This document shows, one piece after another, positions 26,876 through 33,928 of a stretch of 38,009 nt of DNA (within the stretch, counting starts at the first letter, position 1; each line of letters opens with the position of its first letter). The stretch is from an uncultured Prevotellaceae bacterium (lineage in GTDB: Bacteria; Bacteroidota; Bacteroidia; Bacteroidales; Bacteroidaceae): assembly GCA_900316985.1 (NCBI GenBank), contig ONFE01000026.1:1-38009 (forward strand), given 5' to 3'. The notes beneath the pieces were generated by a model. The model made no database searches, was not told where the DNA came from, and saw only the letters and a list, made by a program, of their open reading frames with translations. A program made the translations under genes and the position numbers.

Positions 26876-28264
26876 ATGTCTTCTATCTCCATGACATCCG
26901 GCTCTCCGGTCCGTCACATTCTGCAGTTTGCCCTTCCTCTGATTCTGGGCTATATCCTGCAGCAGGTTTACTTGATCACCGATGCGGCTATCGTGGGGCG
27001 TTTCCTCGGTGTCAACGAACTGGCTGCCGTGGGAGCCAGCAGCAGTATCATGTTTCTCATCATGGGATTTTGCAACGGCTCCTGTGCCGGTTTTGCCATT
27101 CCTGTATCACAGGCGTTTGGGGCGCAGGACTTCCAGCGCATGCGCCGTTATGTGTGGAATGCCTTGTTGCTTGCCGCCATCATTACCCTTGTGCTCACCC
27201 TGGTATGCTCCTTGCTTTGTTCCTGGATTCTTCATCGGGTGAGTACACCTGCTGAGATTTTCCATGAAGCCTGGCTCTTTCTGCTCATCCAGTTCCTCAG
27301 CATACCCTTTACCATTGCCTACAATCTCCTGGGCAGTTTTATCCGTGCTTTGGGCAACAGCAAGACGCCTTTCCTCATCCTGATTATCTCCAGCCTTTAT
27401 AATGCCGTGCTGTCCTTTGTCCTGATTGTCGTGCTGAAGATGGGCGTCGAAGGTTCCGCCCTAGCCACCATGGTTTCGCAGGCATTGTCAGCCTATTGGT
27501 GTTACACCTATATCCGCCGTAAGATGCAGTTGCTGATTCCCCAGCGTGAAGACCGCCACTACGATGCATCACTCTCCCGCAACCTGCTTTGGCAGGGCGT
27601 TCCCATGGGACTGCAGTTTTCCATCACCGCCATCGGCAGCATCATGGTGCAGACGGCCAACAATGCCTTGGGTACCGTCTGTGTGGCAGCCTTCACGGCC
27701 AGTTTGCGAGTGAAATATCTATTCACCTGTGTTTTTGAGAACCTTGGTGTGGCTATGGCCACCTATTGCGGACAGAATCTGGGCGCTGGCAAAATCGGTA
27801 GGATAGGGCAGGGGTTACGCTCCGCCACCTCTATCATGCTCATATATATGATCTTCACGGTCGTTATTCTGCATTTCTTTTCCGACGAGCTCACCCTGCT
27901 GTTTGTCGATGGCAATGAATCGGAGATTGTTTCCAACAGCGTCATCTATCTGCAGCTCACTAGTTATTTCTTCCCCTGCCTGGGCATGCTCACCATTCTG
28001 CGCTACAGCATTCAGGGATTGGGCTACAGCAACCTCTCCATCCTTTCCGGTGTGATGGAGATGATAGCCCGTGCCGGTGTCAGTCTTTGGTTGATTCCCG
28101 CCATTGGCTGGCTGGGTGTCTGCTGGGGCGATCCCGTTGCCTGGGTATTTGCCGACCTCTTCCTCATCCCCTGCATGTATTTCCTTTACCGCCATATTCA
28201 GCGGAAAGAAAGACCCACCCCCAACGGACCCACCCCCAACCCCTCCCTATATGGAGGGGAGTAA
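26876..28264 (+). CDS. MATE family efflux transporter with repeat-derived C-terminus
   Basis: The product is 462 residues with twelve predicted membrane helices. Visible are the MATE N-terminal segment SPVRHILQFALPLILGYILQQVY and the mirrored second half (GVPMGLQFSITAIGSIMVQ). Such pumps export cationic drugs or metabolites using Na+ or H+. I start it at the ATG at 26876 because an upstream ATG at 26831 lies within the lpxA terminator. The last ~16 residues (RPTPNGPTPNPSLYGGE) are not part of the family; they are translated from an interspersed repeat (28211-28262) that supplies the stop codon region, so the native end was probably near RHIQRKE. Confidence 0.88.
   Translation: MSSISMTSGSPVRHILQFALPLILGYILQQVYLITDAAIVGRFLGVNELAAVGASSSIMFLIMGFCNGSCAGFAIPVSQAFGAQDFQRMRRYVWNALLLAAIITLVLTLVCSLLCSWILHRVSTPAEIFHEAWLFLLIQFLSIPFTIAYNLLGSFIRALGNSKTPFLILIISSLYNAVLSFVLIVVLKMGVEGSALATMVSQALSAYWCYTYIRRKMQLLIPQREDRHYDASLSRNLLWQGVPMGLQFSITAIGSIMVQTANNALGTVCVAAFTASLRVKYLFTCVFENLGVAMATYCGQNLGAGKIGRIGQGLRSATSIMLIYMIFTVVILHFFSDELTLLFVDGNESEIVSNSVIYLQLTSYFFPCLGMLTILRYSIQGLGYSNLSILSGVMEMIARAGVSLWLIPAIGWLGVCWGDPVAWVFADLFLIPCMYFLYRHIQRKERPTPNGPTPNPSLYGGE
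28211..28262. repeat. Interspersed palindromic repeat, copy C, inside MATE coding end
   Basis: This copy has AGACCCACCCCCAAC followed by a second GACCCACCCCCAAC and a palindrome (CCCCTCC and GGAGGGG around CTATAT). It has the same orientation as copy D. It is read in frame as the C-terminal tail of the MATE protein. Confidence 0.8.
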
Positions 28265-28270
28265 ATAGTG

Positions 28271-28363
28271 ATGCCACCGAATAAACGCATAGTTCCTCGT
28301 CCTCGTTATCGTCACCGTTATTGTCTTCGTTATCGTTATCGTCTTCGTCATCGTTATCGTTAA
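28271..28363 (+). repeat. CGTNNT hexanucleotide repeat forming a 30-codon Arg-X frame
   Basis: A degenerate 6-nt repeat (CGT plus TAT, CTT, CAT or CAC) runs from about 28294 to 28360. Read from the ATG at 28271, 6 bp after the MATE stop, it is an open frame of 30 codons ending in TAA at 28361-28363. The peptide alternates Arg with Tyr, His or Leu (PRPRYRHRY...). It may only be a simple repeat; no promoter or ribosome site is evident. Confidence 0.6.
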
Positions 28364-28390
28364 GGTTAAATTTGACGCATAGGATTTTTT

Positions 28391-28858
28391 TTGTTTAAGG
28401 GTGCAAGGGTGTCAAAACCCCGATAAACACTGGGCTTGCACCCTATTTTAGAGGGTGTCAAGGGTGTCATAAGGGTGTAACACCCATCCCAGCCCTAGAG
28501 ACCCACCCCAGCCCTCCCTGCATAGGGAGGGAGCAATGTCTTTAAAGTTAGGGTTAAGGTTATTGTTATCGTTTAAAAATTCTCTAGAAAATTTCTTTCA
28601 TCCGATGATAGTTTATAATCCATCCGATGATGTTTTGAAGAAAATTCTCTAGAAAATTTTTACTGCCCATCCCTAAAGGAGCGCATTATTTAAGATATCT
28701 ATTGTTGAAGTATTTGCTCCCTCCCTATACAGGGAGGGCTGGGGTGGGTCTCTGGGGTGGGTCACCCCTGTCACCCTCCTTACACCCTTGACACCCTCTA
28801 AAACAGGGTGCAAGGCCTGTGTTTATCGGGGTTTTGCACCCTTACACCCTTAAAACAA
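28391..28858. repeat. Composite element: ~145-bp imperfect inverted repeat with nested direct repeats
   Basis: The left arm 28391-28536 and right arm 28714-28858 are imperfect reverse complements along their whole length. The most conserved parts are the 37-nt block 28498-28534 against 28716-28752 (one mismatch; copies D and E of the interspersed repeat) and the AACCCCGATAAACAC segment. Between the arms, a 19-nt direct repeat AAAATTCTCTAGAAAATTT occurs at 28576-28594 and 28641-28659, and CATCCGATGAT occurs at 28599-28609 and 28621-28631. No transposase gene or credible CDS is present. This, with the terminators, accounts for most of the gene-free stretch 28265-29033. Confidence 0.8.
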
Positions 28859-28898
28859 CTTTTTCCTATATAAAAACTTGTACTGTCACACAAAACTA

Positions 28899-28931
28899 AC
28901 CCCTCTGACACCTTTGTGGCACCAGAGGGGT
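28899..28931. terminator. Hairpin, possible second terminator
   Basis: ACCCCTCTG (28899-28907) pairs with CAGAGGGGT (28923-28931) across a 15-nt loop. On the minus strand it is followed by TTAGTTTT, a weak U-tract. It may back up the stronger terminator at 28965-29002. Confidence 0.45.
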
Positions 28932-28964
28932 ATTTCATACTATGTACTTTGGTGTGGAGAGAGG

Positions 28965-29002
28965 AAAAAAGGAGCGGGAAGATGCCTGCCAGACATCTTC
29001 CC
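28965..29002 (-). terminator. Rho-independent terminator of the dockerin operon
   Basis: GGGAAGATG (28976-28984) pairs with CATCTTCCC (28994-29002), 9-nt loop. The minus-strand transcript then reads CTCC followed by six U (AAAAAA at 28965-28970). It lies 31 bp past the stop of the 73-residue peptide gene. Confidence 0.85.
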
Positions 29003-29033
29003 GTTCCTTATTTACCGTGATGGTGAGTTCTTT

Positions 29034-29255
29034 TTAATCAAAAGAGTCCCAATTGACGTTCACAGTTTCTTCATCGTCAGCCCAGATGTCAGTAAAACTG
29101 ATCTTGGCTTCAGGCTCGTGAGTACCGTTGTCTACGCCGCCGTAATCGATGTCGCTGGCTGTACCTCCTCCAGTAACACCACCAGTACCGGCTAATATTT
29201 CTATAGAGTCTAATGCTTCTATTTTAATATCTGGTTCTATATATTCCTGTTTCAT
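29034..29255 (-). CDS. 73-residue acidic peptide with LAGTGG motif, function unknown
   Basis: A small protein with a charged N-terminus (MKQEYIEPDIKIEALDS), then EILAGTGGVTGGG, and a strongly acidic, Trp-containing tail (WADDEETVNVNWDSFD). I do not know a named family; small Bacteroidales proteins with a YIxPxI-type start and LAG motif exist as I recall. The Gly-Gly after a hydrophobic/charged leader of about 26 residues resembles double-glycine export leaders, but the N-terminus is not a Sec signal. It is the last gene of the dockerin operon, 36 bp after the cohesin-like gene, and is followed by a strong terminator, which supports it being a real gene. Confidence 0.65.
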   Translation of the reverse strand: MKQEYIEPDIKIEALDSIEILAGTGGVTGGGTASDIDYGGVDNGTHEPEAKISFTDIWADDEETVNVNWDSFD

Positions 29256-29291
29256 GATTCTATTCTTTTTTGAATGGAGTTAAACTACGAT

Positions 29292-30554
29292 TTACTTTAC
29301 AATCTTCTTCTTACCGTTAATGATATAGACTCCCTTTGGAAGCGTATTCGAATCAATGTTCTTGCCTACATACTGGCCATTGATATTGTAAACGGCATCT
29401 GAATCAACCTTCGTTTTTGTATTAATGTCAGAGATTCCTGTAGTATTCTCATCAACGAAGAAACTTATCTTAGCATTTGACACGCCAGCACTCTTGTCTT
29501 TTAACTCGTCCTGGAATTCAAAGTAGGCTCGGAATGCCTTCATCTTTGCTGTTCCCTTTGAGTAATAGAACTTATTATTGCTTAGGAATAACTGGTATTT
29601 TCTAGGAGAACCAATCTTAGTTTCCGGAGTGTAAGTGCCAATCATATAATTCTCGTCCTTATCAACATAAGCATTATCTTCATCAACATTGATTTCGACT
29701 CCGTCAACCTTAAATTCAGAGACTGCTTTACTTACTTTTATCAGGCATGGTTGATTGGCCGTAATTGTGTTTGCGTCAGTGAAATTAACTTTAATGGCTG
29801 TGCAATTATTCCCTTCATAAGTTGCTACGCATCCTGTAAAGTCTGCGAGTTGTACTGTTGCATCGCCAAATGCACTTGCAATTTGTTCTTCACTCATAGC
29901 AAATGGCAGACAAATAGTATTCCAATTGTTTGCGCTAATTGTGCGCTTTACAAGAACATTCTGCAAGCCTGTTGGAGTTTCATCTGTAATGCCAACATTT
30001 TCATCGAGTGTAATGCGGGGCTCGACAACCGTGATTGTGAAGGTTTTGTCTGGGAGTTCAATAGATGCACCTGTCGAAGAGCAGTTTGCTTCTACGATGT
30101 TAGCAGTATAAGTTTTTCCAATTGCGACTTCGTTTGCGGCAGATATCGTGATATAGGCAACAGCACCTTCAGTTTCTTTCATATATTCACTCTTACCGTT
30201 GTATCCAAGAAAACGGAATGCTTTAGATCCATTCACTTCAGGGTAACTAGATTCAAGTTCAAAATTAAATGTTCCCTCTTCTTCCGTATCAGGATTAGTA
30301 TAGGGTATATCAGAAGTTCTTTCACCCAATTTTAAACCTGTAATTTTAATGACACCATTATTTAGGTTAACTCCCTCCAGAGTTATTTGTGCCTGGAAAG
30401 ACTTAAGAGGGATGTCATTTGTAATGTTGATAGGGACTTCGACAGAACCGCCCTGAGGAACTTCAACATCATCGATGCTCAATACAATGCCGTCAGCCCA
30501 CGCTGAACTCATAGTCAGCAACGCGGCAATGAAAAGTAATAATTTCTTTTTCAT
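29292..30554 (-). CDS. Secreted protein with cohesin-like domain and sorting-type C-terminus
   Basis: The product is 420 residues with a Sec signal (cut after SSAWA). Residues about 22-175 read like a cohesin-type beta sandwich: start IVLSIDDVEVPQGGSVEVPI, middle LKSFQAQITLEG, and later GAVAYITISAANEVAIGKTY. Residues about 205-330 carry a Prevotella-type domain with NNWNTICLPF. The last ~35 residues (VYNINGQYVGKNI ... GVYIINGKKKIVK) resemble the C-terminal sorting tail of type IX secretion substrates. It has no dockerin and could be the receptor for the dockerins encoded by its operon neighbours. The cohesin assignment is from pattern only. It sits 26 bp after the upstream dockerin gene. Confidence 0.65.
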   Translation of the reverse strand: MKKKLLLFIAALLTMSSAWADGIVLSIDDVEVPQGGSVEVPINITNDIPLKSFQAQITLEGVNLNNGVIKITGLKLGERTSDIPYTNPDTEEEGTFNFELESSYPEVNGSKAFRFLGYNGKSEYMKETEGAVAYITISAANEVAIGKTYTANIVEANCSSTGASIELPDKTFTITVVEPRITLDENVGITDETPTGLQNVLVKRTISANNWNTICLPFAMSEEQIASAFGDATVQLADFTGCVATYEGNNCTAIKVNFTDANTITANQPCLIKVSKAVSEFKVDGVEINVDEDNAYVDKDENYMIGTYTPETKIGSPRKYQLFLSNNKFYYSKGTAKMKAFRAYFEFQDELKDKSAGVSNAKISFFVDENTTGISDINTKTKVDSDAVYNINGQYVGKNIDSNTLPKGVYIINGKKKIVK

Positions 30555-30580
30555 AATCTTTATTTTTTAATTGTTTTTAT

Positions 30581-31954
30581 CTAATTACTATTAAGAATGA
30601 TATCTACTAAACTGGTTATATCGCTCACATTGATATCACCATCTTCGTTTACATCACAGGCTTCCACATCGCAGGGTGTCGGGTTCTCCTTTTCAAGTAT
30701 ATAGTCCACCAGCCTGACTATATCAGCGGAATTTACCAGTCCGTCCATATTGATGTCGCCCTTCAGGGTGGTGTTCTCTATTGGCAGTACCAATTCAGAA
30801 GTACCGGTGTATTCTATCCATGCTTTATTAGCGGGCATTGCAGTACCTGTAGCCTTTACAAATCCGAGTTTCCCCGATTTCGTGATGCCGATGGTGTATT
30901 TAGTTGGATTTGTAGGGGCGGTATAGTGATTGGCGTTGAAAGTGCTAGTACTGCTTGATGTGTTAAATGTTATTGTGCCGTCTTGATTGCAATAATAGTT
31001 TCCCTTCAGCAGATTTGTGTCTGAATAATTCGTTGCTGTGGAGGCTCTAGGAGCATAGGCATTTGTTACATTTTCTGGGGTTGTAAACAAAGGAGTTCCC
31101 GAAGGAATCAATTGGCAATTGGATGCTACGTTTGAACTGCATTCTAAGATGACAGGTGTACCAGCAGGAACTATTTTATCGTTGGTACACTCTACAATTT
31201 CCAATGATCCGTCAGTATTAATGGAACTTACCACATAGGCTTTTTCTACTCCAGTGCTTAACTGAAAGGCAAAAGGTACATAAAGTGTAGTGTAGTATTT
31301 GCCTTTATATTCAACTTCTGGCTCTACGTTAAAATGGGTAACAGGTTCAATATACCACTTTGCATTTGTTGCTGAGTTGGATTCATTTATCGCTAGCTTT
31401 CCATTGTCATCCACGAGATAGCGTGTCCCAAGGTTTGCCATAGAATTATTAGAAGCCTTCAGCTCTATCTTTGCAGAGTATAAAGAATTCTCACCCGAAC
31501 CACTGACCTTATTAATAGTTACGTAACGGTCTTTAAATATCAAATCCAATGTTGCATCATAAGTACCCGTCGTTAGTGTGAGCAGACTTGTACCTTGTCC
31601 TATGAGGTTGTAATCATAGTTACTTGTGTTAGTGGTCTTCTTTTGGGCATAGATAACTGAGCCCGGATTAATACAATCAGCATCATTCACCAGATGAATG
31701 TCGGTTTCCAGATATTTGCCAGCACATGCCAATGCTCGTGCCTGACCAGCAGAGGAAAGGGCTTGCCCCAATCCTCCACAAGCGGTAGCGATGGCTGTGT
31801 GGTAGTTGAATTTGTCATTCGCGATGCTGATATAATCCGTTGTTTGGGCTGCATTGCGGAAGCGATAGAAGCCAGTGCCGTTTAGTTGAGCCATACAGTT
31901 CAACGCACCGGTAAGGGCCAAGGCCAAAAGCAGAAAAATTCTTCTTGTATTCAT
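30581..31954 (-). CDS. Secreted dockerin-containing protein, 457 residues
   Basis: Sec signal (cut after NCMAQ), an N-terminal region starting GFYRFRNAAQTTDYISIAND, a W-x-I-x-P element followed by GKYYTTLYVPFAFQL, a beta-rich middle, and a C-terminal dockerin (about residues 398-455). The dockerin has two calcium-loop/helix repeats, DINMDGLVNSAD and DVNEDGDINVSD, joined through CDVEAC. The body is not a family I can name and no catalytic motif is visible. It is a paralogue of the next gene upstream in the operon (10 bp away), sharing the YYTTLY segment and a nearly identical dockerin. Dockerins bind cohesins in a Ca2+-dependent way. The start at 31954 begins the signal peptide. Confidence 0.75.
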   Translation of the reverse strand: MNTRRIFLLLALALTGALNCMAQLNGTGFYRFRNAAQTTDYISIANDKFNYHTAIATACGGLGQALSSAGQARALACAGKYLETDIHLVNDADCINPGSVIYAQKKTTNTSNYDYNLIGQGTSLLTLTTGTYDATLDLIFKDRYVTINKVSGSGENSLYSAKIELKASNNSMANLGTRYLVDDNGKLAINESNSATNAKWYIEPVTHFNVEPEVEYKGKYYTTLYVPFAFQLSTGVEKAYVVSSINTDGSLEIVECTNDKIVPAGTPVILECSSNVASNCQLIPSGTPLFTTPENVTNAYAPRASTATNYSDTNLLKGNYYCNQDGTITFNTSSSTSTFNANHYTAPTNPTKYTIGITKSGKLGFVKATGTAMPANKAWIEYTGTSELVLPIENTTLKGDINMDGLVNSADIVRLVDYILEKENPTPCDVEACDVNEDGDINVSDITSLVDIILNSN

Positions 31955-31964
31955 CTGACTTTTG

Positions 31965-33764
31965 TTACTGATTAAGAATAATGTCAACCAGCGATGTTAC
32001 GTCAGCCACTACGATTTTTCCATCTTCGTTTACATCGCAGGCATCTACATCGCAGGGTACCGTGCTTTCCCTCTCAAGTATATAGTCCACCAGCCTGACT
32101 ATATCAGCGGAGTCAACCTTTCCGTCCATATTGATGTCGCCCTTCAGGAAGAGCTTTATCACGTCATGCTTATCGCTAACGAGGAATGCCTTATTGGCTG
32201 CCACCGTCCAGTGGTCACTGAAGGCAAGGTTCTTGTTGCTGTCATCTACAGCCAAACTGCGGACAACGCAATCTTTATGACTTCCAGAAGTGTAAGTGCA
32301 AAGGCCCAAGTCATCATCGGTCAGTCCGAAGAAGTACTTGTTGTTTACCGTGCCGGCATTTCTTGCCATCAGGTGTTCGTATTCTGCTAGATAATTAGTG
32401 TAGAAGGAATCGCCGAATATACTTTTAGCATAATCGAACAGCGTTACCACTTGAGCAGTCTTGATGCCGTAAGTGTTAATCAGGTAGTCTGGTCCATTCA
32501 ACAGATTACCGATTACAGCAGTACCGGCATCAGTGGTTGGAGCGAGCGTTTGGTCGCCTGCTGCAGTTGAAACGAGAAGAATGGGAGTTTGAGCAGGGAT
32601 GGTTTTGTCCGAGATTTCTTCCGTTTTAGCTACGCCTGCTTCTGAAACAGCTGTCACCTTCATGGCTGTCACTCCTTCAGGAAGCGTATAGGCAAAGTCG
32701 GTATAAAGTGTGGTGTAGTACTTATCGCCCCTTTTGTTTGCCTCGGGGAAGTTTACTTTGAACTCCGTGCATGGCTGTAATGTCCAGGCGGTGGAAGCAT
32801 CCGTAATCTTGATGTTGCCTTCGCTGATGATGTCTAAGGTTGAAGTGCCCGGCACGATGTAGTATTTGAAGTTGGGGCGGATGTTCTCCACCTTATCTAT
32901 ATATTTTGCATATTCGCCAAGTTTGGGCTTTATGTCAGTTTCGTATTTCGGGTGTTTTTTCAGATTTCCCCAGTAAATCATGGCTGTCTGGTAGGCGAAG
33001 TTCCAAACGTTGTCTTCACTGGTGAGAACCTGAGTATAAAATTCTTTAATAGAGGCTTCATCTTTTGGTTCGGTGAGGCCGCTTGAAGTACCACCCATCT
33101 TTTGCCAAACCGTCTCAAGTTTGAATTCAACAAGAATGCTTGCACCACTTCCATTGGTCTTATTGAGCACTTTCTGAATGGCATCGTTGATGAAATCCTC
33201 CAATTGTGGCAGTTTTGCATCTACTTTAGCCTGGTTCTCAAGGTAGAAATCTACTACGGGCTTCATGCTGGGCGTCTTGCCATAAATTCGGTACGCGCCG
33301 TTTCCGGCAGGTTCTAAATAGAGGTGGTAATCGAATGACGCGTTAAACTTGTCCATGATAGCCTGGAGGCCGTCAGTTCCTAGTATTTGGCTGCTGCCTA
33401 CGGCATTGAGTTTGTTAGCAACGAGTTGCACAATCTCTGGCACGTAGTTCATGGCGCGCTTTGCATAGCCGGGGATATCCACGCCCTGCGAGCGCAGTAT
33501 CTCAACCTCAACCTGACCATTGCTGTTGGTTTTGGTTTCTACACGGATTACGGTGCCGGCCTTTGTTTTTGCTGCTTCTTCGCTGACGAAGTTGACCGTC
33601 TTGCGGCCAGCCACGTTAACATACTTGCCATCGCTAGTGAGAATGTTGTAGTATCCGTCCACGTTTGCGCTGGTGAATTCTTGAGCGATAGCCTGCTGGG
33701 CTATAAAGGGCAGGAGCAGGCATACGCCTAGTCTTTTAAAATTAGATAGTAACTTTTTGTCCAT
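31965..33764 (-). CDS. Secreted dockerin-containing protein, 599 residues
   Basis: Sec signal (cut after QQAIAQ), an N-terminal segment YYNILTSDGKYVNVAGRKTVNF that recalls beta-trefoil or ricin-like repeats, a helical middle, a W-x-L-x-P element with DKYYTTLYTDFAYTLPEG, and a C-terminal dockerin (about residues 540-599). The dockerin has loops DINMDGKVDSAD and DVNEDGKIVVAD, linked by CDVDAC. In the second loop Val replaces the usual Asn. No enzyme motif is recognised. It is the first gene of a four-gene unit, with its own promoter at 33834-33864 and a hairpin in the leader. Confidence 0.75.
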   Translation of the reverse strand: MDKKLLSNFKRLGVCLLLPFIAQQAIAQEFTSANVDGYYNILTSDGKYVNVAGRKTVNFVSEEAAKTKAGTVIRVETKTNSNGQVEVEILRSQGVDIPGYAKRAMNYVPEIVQLVANKLNAVGSSQILGTDGLQAIMDKFNASFDYHLYLEPAGNGAYRIYGKTPSMKPVVDFYLENQAKVDAKLPQLEDFINDAIQKVLNKTNGSGASILVEFKLETVWQKMGGTSSGLTEPKDEASIKEFYTQVLTSEDNVWNFAYQTAMIYWGNLKKHPKYETDIKPKLGEYAKYIDKVENIRPNFKYYIVPGTSTLDIISEGNIKITDASTAWTLQPCTEFKVNFPEANKRGDKYYTTLYTDFAYTLPEGVTAMKVTAVSEAGVAKTEEISDKTIPAQTPILLVSTAAGDQTLAPTTDAGTAVIGNLLNGPDYLINTYGIKTAQVVTLFDYAKSIFGDSFYTNYLAEYEHLMARNAGTVNNKYFFGLTDDDLGLCTYTSGSHKDCVVRSLAVDDSNKNLAFSDHWTVAANKAFLVSDKHDVIKLFLKGDINMDGKVDSADIVRLVDYILERESTVPCDVDACDVNEDGKIVVADVTSLVDIILNQ

Positions 33765-33792
33765 AGGTTTGCTATTAAGTCATGTGTCGGGC

Positions 33793-33812
33793 GCGCAGGG
33801 TTTTCCCTGCGC
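33793..33812. promoter_or_regulatory. Strong GC hairpin in 5' leader of dockerin operon
   Basis: GCGCAGGG, TTTT, CCCTGCGC form a perfect 8-bp stem between the predicted transcript start (about 33826) and the ATG at 33764. On the minus strand no U-run follows, so it is more likely a leader stabiliser or a barrier than a terminator. On the plus strand TTTTTT lies 5 nt further, so it could stop antisense transcripts. Confidence 0.6.
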
Positions 33813-33833
33813 ACCTGTTTTTTCTATTGCTTG

Positions 33834-33864
33834 CAAAATTACTATAAATAATTGAAACAACAAT
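33834..33864 (-). promoter_or_regulatory. Promoter of the dockerin/cohesin-like operon
   Basis: The minus strand reads ATTG (plus-strand 33861-33864), a 19-bp spacer and TAATTTTG (33834-33841). This separates the four-gene unit from the CotH gene upstream. Confidence 0.6.
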
Positions 33865-33928
33865 TTTTTATCCCGTTTTTTTGGGCAAAATTGCTATTTT
33901 TTCAATTTCCTGCCAGTATTTTGCACCT

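Noticed and set aside
28391-28858. CRISPR-like array
   Set aside because: The repeats are inverted and few, spacing is irregular, there are no unique equal-length spacers and no cas genes.
29751-30335. 194-codon frame antisense to the cohesin-like gene
   Set aside because: Cys/Phe-rich shadow of a gene that has a clear signal peptide and operon position on the other strand.
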